Assembly (NCBI GenBank): GCA_964570935.1
Contig: CAZMZP010000020.1
Location: 1 to 58,076, forward strand
Length of the DNA stretch: 58,076 nt
Direction of reading: 5' to 3'
From: JAFGJU01 sp964570935
GTDB taxonomy: Bacteria; Eisenbacteria; RBG-16-71-46; JAFGJU01
Shown: positions 1 to 7,213 of the stretch, in pieces
Layout of the letters: each line of letters starts with the position of its first letter
Numbering within the stretch: position 1 is the stretch's first letter
Program-made: the position numbers and the translations under genes
Notes under the pieces: model-generated
Told to the model about the DNA's origin: nothing
What the model saw: only the letters and a program-made list of their open reading frames with translations
Databases searched by the model: none

Positions 1-282
1 CTGGTCGAGATAAGGGTCAAGTATGCAGGCTATATCCGAAGGCAGGAGAAAGAGATAGAGCAATTTAGACACCTGGAGAAGGTGCGCATCCCGGACGAGC
101 TTTACGCCGAAGAGCTGAACAGCATCTCCAGAGAGGCGAGGGAGCGACTTCTCAAGGTGAGACCCGCTTCGGTCGGACAGGCGTCGCGTCTTCCCGGCGT
201 CTCACCGGGAGACGTCTCGGCCCTCCTGATCTATCTCAAGGGCTACGAACGCATCACGCGCGCCCTTCCGGAGGCGAAGTGA
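1..282 (+). CDS. mnmG: tRNA uridine-5-carboxymethylaminomethyl modification enzyme MnmG, C-terminal part (cut by window edge)
   Basis: The last 93 residues of an open frame that enters from the left edge. They match the helical C-terminal domain of MnmG (GidA): a YAGYIRRQ stretch near the start, then RIPDELY, then a segment on leaving the chain open and RPASVGQASRLPGVSPGDV, the family's tRNA/MnmE-contacting end. MnmG is the FAD-dependent partner of MnmE that modifies the wobble uridine of several tRNAs. The FAD domain lies outside the window. The stop overlaps the rsmG start by four bases (GTGA), so the two genes are probably translationally coupled. The mnmG-rsmG-parAB order is common near bacterial replication origins. 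Confidence 0.93.
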   Translation: MVEIRVKYAGYIRRQEKEIEQFRHLEKVRIPDELYAEELNSISREARERLLKVRPASVGQASRLPGVSPGDVSALLIYLKGYERITRALPEAK

Positions 283-1016
283 CAGAGGGCAGACCCGCCA
301 ATGTTTCACGTGGAACAATCCGAGCCGAAAGCGGTGCGGTCGGTAGCGCTGGCGGACTTTCCAGGGCGCACCTCGACACGCTTCGGAAAATAGCCAGTTC
401 GGTCGGCAGCGCCCTACCCTCCCGGTTCCAGCCTTCGTGCGAGTCCTTCCTGGCTGAGCTCGAGAAATGGAACAGGCGAATCAACCTGATCTCCGTGAAA
501 GATAGAACCCGGATAGTGGAGCGCCACGTTCTCGACAGCCTGTGTCTTCTGGCCTACGACAGTCACCTTGAGGGAAAGCACATACTGGACGTCGGTCCTG
601 GCGCCGGTTTCCCCGGCCTGGTGCTGGCCATGTGGGCGGACGGTGCACGATTCACGCTGGTCGAGAGCAAGAGCAAGGCAGTGGCATTCCTGAAGTCAGT
701 CAGACGCAGCCTTGGCCTTGCGAACGTGGCAGTTGTGCATGCCAGGCTGGAATCTGTCGCGGACGCCGGACGGATTCCCCGGGTGGACCTCGTGACGTCC
801 CGTGCGGTCGGCGGGACTCTCCGGCTGGCCGGGCAGGTAGCGCCGCTGCTCAGCCCCGGTGGGGCCATAGTGGTGTACACGGCCAGACGCCCCCGCAGCA
901 GCGCTCTCACTGCGGCGGATGCTCGCACGCTGAAGCAGCTCGGATTGAGCGTAGAATCTCTCACCCCCTCCTGGCAATCCCTCACTACTCTCTTGAATTT
1001 ACGGAAGTTAAGCTGA
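279..1016 (+). CDS. rsmG: 16S rRNA (guanine-527-N7)-methyltransferase RsmG
   Basis: A 245-residue protein. The SAM-binding motif I reads DVGPGAGFPG (about residues 103-112), preceded by the family signature WNRRINLISVKD and RHVLDSL. It methylates G527 of 16S rRNA. The GTG start overlaps the mnmG stop, and a GGAGG ribosome-binding site sits inside the mnmG end. No in-frame ATG, GTG or TTG was found in the next 30 codons, so this start is favoured even though it adds about 30 residues ahead of the usual N-terminus. That extension contains a parS site (302-317) read as codons N-V-S-R-G-T. It is the first of a run of parS sites continuing downstream of the gene. Confidence 0.95.
   Translation: MTEGRPANVSRGTIRAESGAVGSAGGLSRAHLDTLRKIASSVGSALPSRFQPSCESFLAELEKWNRRINLISVKDRTRIVERHVLDSLCLLAYDSHLEGKHILDVGPGAGFPGLVLAMWADGARFTLVESKSKAVAFLKSVRRSLGLANVAVVHARLESVADAGRIPRVDLVTSRAVGGTLRLAGQVAPLLSPGGAIVVYTARRPRSSALTAADARTLKQLGLSVESLTPSWQSLTTLLNLRKLS
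302..317. other. parS: parS site 1 (inside rsmG)
   Basis: TGTTTCACGTGGAACA, one base from the perfect 16-bp palindrome; read on the other strand it matches the well-known consensus TGTTNCACGTGAAACA. It lies within the first codons of rsmG. It should be bound by the ParB encoded at 2683-3543. Confidence 0.88.
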
Positions 1017-1060
1017 TTCGGTATCCAGAGACACCCGGGTCCGCCCTAGCGCGCCGAGAA

Positions 1061-1076
1061 TGTTCCACGTGAAACA
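1061..1076. other. parS: parS site 2
   Basis: TGTTCCACGTGAAACA, an exact match to the consensus TGTTNCACGTGAAACA. It lies 44 bp after the rsmG stop codon. Confidence 0.93.
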
Positions 1077-1154
1077 TCCCGGGCGGGCCGTGCGACGGAG
1101 TAATGGCGTGTCTACGAACGCGTGGCCATCGCGACGCACCGGGTGCGCGCATAT

Positions 1155-1170
1155 TGTTTCACGTGAAACA
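1155..1170. other. parS: parS site 3
   Basis: Perfect 16-bp palindrome TGTTTCACGTGAAACA, 94 bp after the start of site 2. A degenerate copy (12 of 16 bases) follows at 1174-1189. Confidence 0.95.
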
Positions 1171-1239
1171 TTCTGCTTTCCGTGAAACTGGTCTGGTGCC
1201 CGTGAGCAACCTGGCCTGCCTGGTCGACCCACCGGACGA

Positions 1240-1255
1240 TGTTTCACGTGAAACA
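1240..1255. other. parS: parS site 4
   Basis: Perfect palindrome TGTTTCACGTGAAACA. It heads the first copy of the tandemly duplicated unit. Confidence 0.95.
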
Positions 1256-1310
1256 CTCGGGATTGGACCCTTGAACCCTTCGACCGGCCACTCGGACCGC
1301 TACCAAGGAT

Positions 1311-1326
1311 TGTTTCACGTGAAACA
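1311..1326. other. parS: parS site 5
   Basis: Perfect palindrome TGTTTCACGTGAAACA, 71 bp after site 4. It heads the second duplicated unit. Confidence 0.95.
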
Positions 1327-1378
1327 CTCGGGATTGGACCGTGGTGCCCTTCGACCAGTCAGCCCGGCCCCCCAGGAT

Positions 1379-1394
1379 TGTTTCACGTGAAACA
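1379..1394. other. parS: parS site 6
   Basis: Perfect palindrome TGTTTCACGTGAAACA, 68 bp after site 5. The sequence after it no longer matches the duplicated unit. Confidence 0.95.
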
Positions 1395-1503
1395 CCGCCG
1401 GCAGACCCAGGGGATTCCAGACTGTGCGGGTCTGCGCAGCGGGGCGTGTCCGGGGCCGTCTGCAACCCGATCTGACCCGCCGCCCGGGCCCGCCATCCTA
1501 AAT

Positions 1504-1519
1504 TGTTTCACGTGAAACA
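1504..1519. other. parS: parS site 7
   Basis: Perfect palindrome TGTTTCACGTGAAACA, 125 bp after site 6. Confidence 0.95.
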
Positions 1520-1719
1520 TTCGGGTGCCGGCTCGCTGGCGCCGTGTCGTTACCGGCGGGCTTCTGGCATCGGGACCCCGGCACCGGGCCGTCGGTGTCG
1601 GGACGCCGAGACTGGATCGCAGACATTGAATCGCTGACATCGGGTCGCCCCAGGGCTGCCATAGAGACAATGAGCCTCCAATTTTCAGACAATTACGCTG
1701 GTTCGTGTGCGTTTTGCAG

Positions 1720-1747
1720 TTGACACAATGTTCCTGGGTGCTATCCT
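1720..1747 (+). promoter_or_regulatory. Predicted sigma-70 promoter for parAB
   Basis: A perfect -35 TTGACA (1720-1725), a 16-bp spacer and a -10 TATCCT (1742-1747). Transcription would start near 1754, so parS site 8 (1811-1826) would lie in the parA leader. ParB binding there could couple parAB expression to partition complex assembly; that is inference. Confidence 0.6.
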
Positions 1748-1810
1748 AGCGCCTACTCGAACGCATCCACATTGAGTTACGGTGACAGATCTCGTCCGGA
1801 GAGTGCGCAT

Positions 1811-1826
1811 TGTTTCACGTGAAACA
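1811..1826. other. parS: parS site 8 (parA leader)
   Basis: Perfect palindrome TGTTTCACGTGAAACA, about 100 bp upstream of the parA start and downstream of the predicted promoter. Confidence 0.95.
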
Positions 1827-1928
1827 TTACCGCTGGCTGCGGTCTCTGCGTTGCGAGGCAGTACAACTCGCGCGCGGAGCTGCGTCACATGAGGAGCGTC
1901 CCGGATGTTGGTCGCAGGGGGGTGCGTC

Positions 1929-2690
1929 ATGGGCAGAGTGATCGCGGTCGCCAATCAGAAGGGTGGGGTCGGAAAGACCACGACTGCAGTGAACCTCGCC
2001 GCCTGTCTCGCGCAGCTGGGCAAGAAGGTGCTGCTGCTGGACGCGGACCCGCAGGGGAACGCTTCCAGCGGAGTCGGCGTAAATGGAGACGAGACAACGA
2101 ATTGCATGTATGAAATCCTGGTCGAGAGCGTGCCTATCGAAGACGCTGTCGTCCGAGGACCGCTGCCGCTTCTGGACGTCGTGCCCTCCAGTCAGAGGCT
2201 CGTCGGCGCCGAGATAGAGCTGGTGGGCATGCTTGCGCGCGAGAGCAGGCTCCGGAACAGCATCAGGGACGTAAGGCAGAAGTATGATTACTGTTTCATC
2301 GACTGCCCGCCGTCTCTCGGCCTTCTGACCGTCAATACGCTGACGGCGTCCGATTCCGTCCTGATCCCGGTGCAGTGCGAGTACTACGCCCTGGAGGGCA
2401 TCGGCCAGCTGCTGGGCGCCATAAAGCTGGTGCAGCAGAACCTGAACCCCGGGTTGAGGATAGAGGGCGTCCTGCTGACGATGTACGATTCGCGCCTGAA
2501 TCTTTGTCAGCAGGTGGCCGATGAAACGAAGAGTTTTTTCGCCGAACGAGTTTATAAAACGGTGATTCCCAGAAATGTGAGGTTGAGTGAAGCCCCCGGA
2601 TTCGGGAAGCCGATAATCCTCTACGATCCCAAGTGCCCGGGGGCGCAAAGCTACGTGGAGCTAGCAAAGGAAGTGATGCAGCATGACTAG
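1929..2690 (+). CDS. parA: Chromosome-partitioning ATPase ParA (Soj)
   Basis: A 253-residue protein of the deviant-Walker ParA/MinD family. The P-loop KGGVGKTTT, with the signature first lysine, begins about residue 11. LLLDADPQGN follows, and the Walker B region reads CFIDCPPSLGLLT. ParA dimers bind DNA non-specifically and pull or position ParB-parS complexes. The ATG at 1929 is preferred over an upstream in-frame TTG at 1905 because a purine-rich AGGGGGGTG site sits just before it and the sequence after it matches the family N-terminus. The stop overlaps parB by eight bases, implying coupled translation. Confidence 0.96.
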   Translation: MGRVIAVANQKGGVGKTTTAVNLAACLAQLGKKVLLLDADPQGNASSGVGVNGDETTNCMYEILVESVPIEDAVVRGPLPLLDVVPSSQRLVGAEIELVGMLARESRLRNSIRDVRQKYDYCFIDCPPSLGLLTVNTLTASDSVLIPVQCEYYALEGIGQLLGAIKLVQQNLNPGLRIEGVLLTMYDSRLNLCQQVADETKSFFAERVYKTVIPRNVRLSEAPGFGKPIILYDPKCPGAQSYVELAKEVMQHD

Positions 2691-3543
2691 AAAAGCTCTC
2701 GGTCGAGGAATCAAGGCGCTCATACCGGAAGACATCGGGCTCGCTGCCGTGAAGCCGCCCACGGGCATGTTTGAGATCTCGGTGGACGAAATCCGGCGCA
2801 ACCCCAGACAGCCGCGCACCACGATGAACGAGCGAGCTCTGGAGGAGCTCGCGGACTCGATTCGCCAGCACGGGGTGATAGAGCCGATTGTCGTGAGACA
2901 GGCCGCGGACGGCTACGAGCTCGTCGCGGGAGAAAGGCGGCTTCTCGCCTGCAAGAAAGCAGGCCTGAGCAGAATCCCGGCGATTGTGAAGGAGGCGGAC
3001 GAAGAAGACGCCATGGAGCTCGCACTAATCGAGAATCTCCAGAGGGAAGACCTGAACGCGGTGGACGAGGCGCAGGCCTACATGACCCTGGTTTCGGAGT
3101 TCAACCTTACGCAGGAAGAATTGGCCGTGAAGGTGGGCAAGGACCGCTCGTCCGTCGCTAACTGTTTGCGAATATTGAAATTGGCGCAGACGGTTCTGGA
3201 CATGATACGCTCCGGCGCTCTAACTTCCGGCCACGGCAGGGCGCTTCTGGCGCTGGAGGAACCCGTCGAACAGGTTGCCGTTGCGCGAAAGGCCGCCGCG
3301 AAGGGGATGAGCGTGAGGGAGACCGAGGCGTTCGTTCACAGACTCGCGAGACGGAGAAACCGCCCGGGTCACGCGAGGACGAGGCCGGCCGAGATAGTGG
3401 AACTCGAGGAGAAGCTGCGGAAGTTTCTAGCCACCGCAGTCAGGATCAGCTGGAGAGGCAGGAAGGGAAAGATAGAGATCGACTACTACAGCAACGACGA
3501 CCTCGAGCGGATACTCGAAGCCATCGGAGCTCTTGTAGGTTAA
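2683..3543 (+). CDS. parB: Chromosome-partitioning protein ParB (Spo0J)
   Basis: A 286-residue ParB. The N-terminal nuclease-like CTPase fold runs from about residue 28 (VDEIRRNPRQPR) and includes the GERR motif of the CTP-binding site. ALIENLQREDLNAVDEAQAY follows, then the helix-turn-helix TQEELAVKVGKDRSSVANCLRILKL (about residues 144-168), which reads parS. The C-terminal segment is the dimerisation domain. With eight consensus parS sites within 2.4 kb upstream, the specificity of this protein is effectively shown in the sequence. It lies directly downstream of parA and overlaps it. Confidence 0.96.
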   Translation: MTRKALGRGIKALIPEDIGLAAVKPPTGMFEISVDEIRRNPRQPRTTMNERALEELADSIRQHGVIEPIVVRQAADGYELVAGERRLLACKKAGLSRIPAIVKEADEEDAMELALIENLQREDLNAVDEAQAYMTLVSEFNLTQEELAVKVGKDRSSVANCLRILKLAQTVLDMIRSGALTSGHGRALLALEEPVEQVAVARKAAAKGMSVRETEAFVHRLARRRNRPGHARTRPAEIVELEEKLRKFLATAVRISWRGRKGKIEIDYYSNDDLERILEAIGALVG

Positions 3544-3573
3544 CGGAGGAAGATCCCCGGCCGCCGGAGCGGT

Positions 3574-3605
3574 CCTTCGCCGGCGAGGGTTCTTCCAGGC
3601 GAAGG
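3574..3605 (+). terminator. Hairpin without U tract after parB
   Basis: Perfect 8-bp arms CCTTCGCC (3574-3581) and GGCGAAGG (3598-3605) with a 16-nt loop, in the gap between parB and the M23 peptidase gene. No run of T follows, so it may be a weak terminator, an attenuator or an mRNA-processing structure. Confidence 0.4.
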
Positions 3606-3627
3606 TCGTTACAGGGGATGATCATTG

Positions 3628-4476
3628 ATGGCTGCGGGTAAGCGCAAGGCCGTTTTCAGCGTCATACTGGTTCCGTCCGGCGGGGCAACGCCCAGGACCA
3701 TCACGTTCGGCAGGCGGGGGCTGTGGGCTCTCCTGGCCGCCGCCGCGGCGGTGGCCGGCCTGGTTGTCTTTTCCGTTGTGGTCCTCGTCCAGATAGGCTG
3801 GTTCTCGTTTACGGTGGCCAGGCTGGAGCGCGAGAACGCGGAGCTCAAACAAGAGCACGGGAAGGTGGCCAGGCTGGAGCAGGAGCTGAAGAGACTCGGG
3901 GCAGTGGAAAAGAAACTGTTCTCGCTGCTGGGGATAGACCGGGGAGCAGACGGGCGGTCCGGCTCATCGCCCGATGGCGCCGCCGGGTCAGGTTCAAGCG
4001 CTTACGGTGCGAAGGTGGACGCTGGCGCGGGGACGCCAGCCGGCTTCCGAGCCGAGACGCGGCAGGGCGGCGGCCGGACTGGGACGGCGGCGTACACGCG
4101 AAGCCTTCCGACCCTCTGGCCGGTGCTGGGCGAGCTCTCGCGGACCTTCTCGTACGAGGGCGACGGACACAAGGGGCTCGACATCGCGACGCCGAACGGC
4201 ACGGAAGTCAGAGCCGCCGGCGACGGCACCGTGGAGTTTGCGGGGCAGGACGACGTCTTCGGGCTCATGATCATCATAAATCACGGCTCTGGCATCACAA
4301 CTTTGTATGGACACAATTCCAAACTCGCGGTCGCGAGGGGGGACGAGGCGCTCAGGGGGCAGGTGATTGCCTACTCCGGGACCAGCGGGAGGAGCTCTGC
4401 GCCGCACCTTCACTTCGAGATCAGTCGCTACGGCAGACAGGTGAACCCGCTCACCTTCCTGAGTGACCGCCGGTAG
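3628..4476 (+). CDS. Membrane-anchored M23 (LytM) peptidoglycan endopeptidase
   Basis: A 282-residue protein. It has a short cytoplasmic N-terminus, one transmembrane segment (about residues 31-54), a coiled coil (about 62-92), a low-complexity linker, and a C-terminal LytM domain from about residue 168. The zinc ligands are intact: HKGLDIA (H and D) and HLHFE. It should cut peptide cross-bridges in peptidoglycan. It is followed 82 bp later by a bactofilin gene. M23 peptidase-bactofilin pairs are a known module in which the bactofilin filament positions the enzyme to shape the cell (as in Helicobacter ccmA/csd1). The ATG at 3628 is preferred to the TTG just upstream. Confidence 0.9.
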   Translation: MAAGKRKAVFSVILVPSGGATPRTITFGRRGLWALLAAAAAVAGLVVFSVVVLVQIGWFSFTVARLERENAELKQEHGKVARLEQELKRLGAVEKKLFSLLGIDRGADGRSGSSPDGAAGSGSSAYGAKVDAGAGTPAGFRAETRQGGGRTGTAAYTRSLPTLWPVLGELSRTFSYEGDGHKGLDIATPNGTEVRAAGDGTVEFAGQDDVFGLMIIINHGSGITTLYGHNSKLAVARGDEALRGQVIAYSGTSGRSSAPHLHFEISRYGRQVNPLTFLSDRR

Positions 4477-4558
4477 ACGGAGTTGGAGCCGGCGGTTCCG
4501 GCGGGCCGTGACCGCGCCCGCAAGGACCGGCGGGAGATCAATTCGGAAGGAGGCCACG

Positions 4559-5029
4559 ATGTTCGGATTCGGAGTCAAGAAAGAGGGGGCCTTCGAAGGA
4601 CGCTTGAACTGCATGATAGGAGAAGAATCGCGGTTCAGGGGGGACATCAGCATCAACGGCAGCGCGCGAATCGACGGCGACTTCGAGGGGTCGATCGTGG
4701 CCACGGAATCCATCATAATCGGCAAGTGCGGCGTGGTCAGGGCCGACGTGCAGGCCCGGGACATGGTGGTGGCCGGCGCAGTGGCCGGAAACCTGAAGGC
4801 CCATGACAGGGTAGAACTTCATGCCGGAGCGAGGGTGGACGGAGACATAGAGACCCGGACGCTCATCGTTGACGAGGGAGTCACGTTCAACGGAAAGTGC
4901 GTGATGCCGGAACCGGTGACCGCACCGGACGCCCGGGCAGGCGACGAAAGCAGGCCCGGCCGCGGTGAGGGTGGTCGCGCCGACAACGGTCGCGTCGAGA
5001 CCGTCCCGGAGGACAGCTTCCGCCGCTAG
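4559..5029 (+). CDS. Bactofilin family cytoskeletal protein
   Basis: A 156-residue protein with the bactofilin beta-helix: repeated short strands such as GDISINGSARIDGDFEGSI, TESIIIGKCGVVRADVQARDM and VAGNLKAHDRVELHAGARVDGDI. A short N-terminal tail and a disordered, charged C-terminal tail (about residue 120 onward) flank the core. Bactofilins polymerise without nucleotides into membrane-associated filaments that localise wall enzymes and, in Myxococcus, organise ParABS. Both partners are adjacent here: the M23 peptidase upstream and parAB before it. The start at 4559 is fixed by a strong GGAAGGAGG site; the frame is open further upstream but without support. Confidence 0.92.
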   Translation: MFGFGVKKEGAFEGRLNCMIGEESRFRGDISINGSARIDGDFEGSIVATESIIIGKCGVVRADVQARDMVVAGAVAGNLKAHDRVELHAGARVDGDIETRTLIVDEGVTFNGKCVMPEPVTAPDARAGDESRPGRGEGGRADNGRVETVPEDSFRR

Positions 5030-5040
5030 ACTGGCGGCGG
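5020..5040 (+). terminator. Hairpin overlapping the bactofilin stop codon, no U tract
   Basis: Arms CCGCCGC (5020-5026) and GCGGCGG (5034-5040) enclose the TAG stop in the loop. No T run follows. It is one of several such U-less hairpins at gene ends in this window. Confidence 0.4.
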
Positions 5041-5096
5041 ACGGGGTGCCGGTCGTGCGCGACGGGCGGTCCGCGCCCCGGGAAGCCGTGAATGAT

Positions 5097-5203
5097 TGTG
5101 GAAAAGTGGAAAACACGGAATCGGCACCGGAACAGCAGGCAACAGATTGTGACACAACACGTTAATGAGTCACGGTGCATGAGAAAGCCAACAGTTATGC
5201 ACA
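5097..5203. promoter_or_regulatory. Cluster of DnaA-box-like 9-mers (possible origin element)
   Basis: In the 236-bp gap between the bactofilin and moxR genes, TGTGGAAAA (5097-5105; the reverse strand reads TTTTCCACA) and TTATGCACA (5195-5203) both fit the relaxed DnaA-box pattern TTWTNCACA. A third, 8-of-9 match overlaps the first (5105-5113, reverse). A short palindrome TTGTG-A-CACAA (5147-5157) lies between. Nearby gidAB-parAB genes and parS sites fit an origin-proximal location. The strength of the boxes is modest and no dnaA or dnaN is in view. Confidence 0.3.
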
Positions 5204-5265
5204 ACGGGGCGGAGCGGCTTGCGTGGTGCGGGTTGCCGTCCCTGGGGGTTGCGAGAGGCTAGGGT

Positions 5266-6270
5266 ATGGAGAAAAACGGGCTACAACATGTTGAGCGTTT
5301 GAGAGGCGCGAAGGAGCGCGTGACGTCCGAGCTGCGCAAAGTGATCATAGACCAGGAGAAGGTCATCGAAGAGCTCCTGATAGCGCTTTTCGCGAACGGC
5401 CACTGCCTAGTCGTGGGCGTTCCCGGTCTTGCGAAGACACTCTTGGTCAGCAGTCTGGCCAGAGTGCTTGATTTGAAATTCACGAGGATACAGTTCACGC
5501 CCGACCTCATGCCGTCCGACATTACGGGCACGGAGATCCTGCACGAGGACGCCGCGACCAAGTCACGGGTGTTCAAGTTCGTGAAGGGGCCGGTCTTCGC
5601 CAACATCGTCCTGGCTGACGAGATAAATCGAACACCGCCCAAGACGCAGGCAGCGCTTCTCCAGGCGATGCAGGAGTACGAGGTAACGGCCGGCGGGGAG
5701 ACGTACAAGCTGGACCTTCCGTTCTTCGTGCTGGCGACGCAGAACCCGATTGAGCTCGAGGGGACCTACCCGCTGCCGGAGGCGCAATTAGACAGGTTCA
5801 TGTTCAACATCTACATAGACTATCCGGCCGAGAAGGATGAGCGGCTTATTGTCACGTCCACTACGGGCACTGCCGCGCCCGACCTCGGAAGAGTGCTTGC
5901 AGTTGCGGAAGTGCTTGAACTTCAGAAGATTGTGAGAAGCGTGCCTGTCAGCGATTACGTCGTGGATTACGCGGTCCGTCTGGCCAGGGCCACGCGGCCC
6001 GGCCAGGAAGGTGCACCGGATTTCGTGAAATCCTGGGTGGGTTGGGGAGCGGGCCCCAGGGCGTCCCAGTATCTAATCCTTGGCGCGAAGGCGAGAGCCA
6101 TCCTGCGCGGCGAGCTCACGCCGGCGTGCCAGGACGTCAGAGAGGTTGCCACGAGCGTCCTGAGGCACAGAATCCTCACAAACTTCAGCGCCGAAGCAGA
6201 GGGGATCACTACGACCGACCTGATACGGCGCCTCCTCGAGACAATCCCCGAAAGCCGCGGCAAGGCCTGA
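5266..6270 (+). CDS. MoxR-family AAA+ ATPase
   Basis: A 334-residue AAA+ protein: Walker A GVPGLAKT (about residues 51-58), Walker B region VLADEINRTPPKTQAALL, sensor-like LATQNPIELEGTYPLPEAQLDRF, and the C-terminal lid domain. MoxR ATPases act as chaperones that insert cofactors or assemble complexes together with von Willebrand A-domain partners. Here the two next genes encode such partners (DUF58 and BatA-like), forming the familiar moxR-DUF58-batA operon. The ATG at 5266 has an AGAGG site seven bases upstream. Confidence 0.93.
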   Translation: MEKNGLQHVERLRGAKERVTSELRKVIIDQEKVIEELLIALFANGHCLVVGVPGLAKTLLVSSLARVLDLKFTRIQFTPDLMPSDITGTEILHEDAATKSRVFKFVKGPVFANIVLADEINRTPPKTQAALLQAMQEYEVTAGGETYKLDLPFFVLATQNPIELEGTYPLPEAQLDRFMFNIYIDYPAEKDERLIVTSTTGTAAPDLGRVLAVAEVLELQKIVRSVPVSDYVVDYAVRLARATRPGQEGAPDFVKSWVGWGAGPRASQYLILGAKARAILRGELTPACQDVREVATSVLRHRILTNFSAEAEGITTTDLIRRLLETIPESRGKA

Positions 6271-6310
6271 GCGGGAGAGACGCGGCCCGCGCTCGCGGCG
6301 TGTCCAAGAG

Positions 6311-7213
6311 ATGCAAGAGCCTAAAGAAGGAAAATTCCTGGACCCCCTTGTGGTCTCCAAGCTGGCCGGACTCGACCTCCGGGCAAGGCTGGTTGTGGAA
6401 GGCTTCATCGCCGGACTCCACCGGAGCCCGTACAAGGGCTTCAGCGTGGAGTTCGCGGAGCACAGGCAATACATGCCCGGGGACCCGATCAGGAACATCG
6501 ACTGGAAGGTGTACGCGCGCCGGGACCGTTTCTACGTGAAGGAGTTCGAGGAGGAGACGAACTTACGCGCATACATCCTGCTCGACGCAAGCGCCTCCAT
6601 GGGCTACGCGTCCTCCTCCGCGGTCACGAAGCTCCAGTACGCGAGCTCGCTCGCCGCCGCGCTGTCGTACCTTATGCTGCGGCAGCAGGATTCAGTGGGC
6701 CTGGCCACGTTCACGAGCACGATAAAAAACTACATCCCCCCGCGTTCCGTCAAGGGACATTTGAACATCATCCTCACAGAATTGGAACACCTGAAGCCTG
6801 GCGAGACGACGAACGTTTCCCGGAGTCTGGAGCTTCTGGCCAGGCGCATAAGACGGCGCGGGCTCATAATCGTGCTCTCGGACCTGATGGACGACCAGGC
6901 GGCCGTCCTGAGCGCGGTCAAGCATTTCAGGCACAGGAAGCACGAGGTCATAGTGTTTCACCTGCTGGACGAGAGCGAGACGCAGTTTCCGTTCGACGAA
7001 GAACTTTCGTTCGTCGACATGGAGACAAACGAGGAGATCACCGCCAATTCGAGGCAAATAGGCGCGCGTTACAGAAAGGTCATCGGGGACTGGATCACGG
7101 AATACAAGACGCAGTGCCACGAGCATCTGGTCGATTACGCGCTCCTGAGCACCTCGACTCCGTACGACGTGGCGCTGACGCGTTTTCTGGAGAAACGGGC
7201 GAGGCTGCACTAG
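6311..7213 (+). CDS. DUF58 domain protein (vWA-like), MoxR partner
   Basis: A 300-residue protein with the DUF58 core: FSVEFAEHRQYMPGDPIRNIDWKVYAR followed by a von Willebrand A-like fold whose metal-site motif reads DASASM (about residues 93-98). It is probably cytoplasmic or membrane-associated and is thought to work with the MoxR ATPase encoded just upstream. The gene is followed with no gap by the BatA-like gene (stop TAG then ATG), so the three genes are very likely one operon. The substrate is not known for this family. Confidence 0.9.
   Translation: MQEPKEGKFLDPLVVSKLAGLDLRARLVVEGFIAGLHRSPYKGFSVEFAEHRQYMPGDPIRNIDWKVYARRDRFYVKEFEEETNLRAYILLDASASMGYASSSAVTKLQYASSLAAALSYLMLRQQDSVGLATFTSTIKNYIPPRSVKGHLNIILTELEHLKPGETTNVSRSLELLARRIRRRGLIIVLSDLMDDQAAVLSAVKHFRHRKHEVIVFHLLDESETQFPFDEELSFVDMETNEEITANSRQIGARYRKVIGDWITEYKTQCHEHLVDYALLSTSTPYDVALTRFLEKRARLH

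Larger units (their letters stand above)
1240..1378 (+). repeat. Tandem duplication of a parS-carrying unit (71 + 68 bp)
   Basis: Two adjacent units begin at 1240 and 1311. Each starts with a perfect parS followed by CTCGGGATTGGACC, then a CCCTTCGACC block about 15 bases on, and each ends in GGAT just before the next parS. A third parS (1379) begins immediately after. The array appears to have grown by local duplication of a unit that includes the binding site. Confidence 0.85.
1017..1928. other. Centromere-like intergenic region between rsmG and parA
   Basis: A 912-bp stretch with no credible gene. It holds seven parS sites (starting at 1061, 1155, 1240, 1311, 1379, 1504 and 1811), a tandem duplication of a parS-carrying unit of about 70 bp, a weak half-matching site near 1174-1189, and a promoter facing parA. 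Short open frames here contain M-F-H-V-K-H or similar, which is only the parS palindrome translated. Confidence 0.85.

Noticed and set aside
1061..1519. Possible CRISPR array
   Set aside because: The repeats are 16-bp palindromes with uneven spacing (68-125 bp) and match parS; no cas genes are present.
1008..1692. Short open frames with M-F-H-V-K-H or V-S-R-E-T motifs on both strands
   Set aside because: These peptides are parS palindromes translated; the frames have no family likeness and overlap one another.
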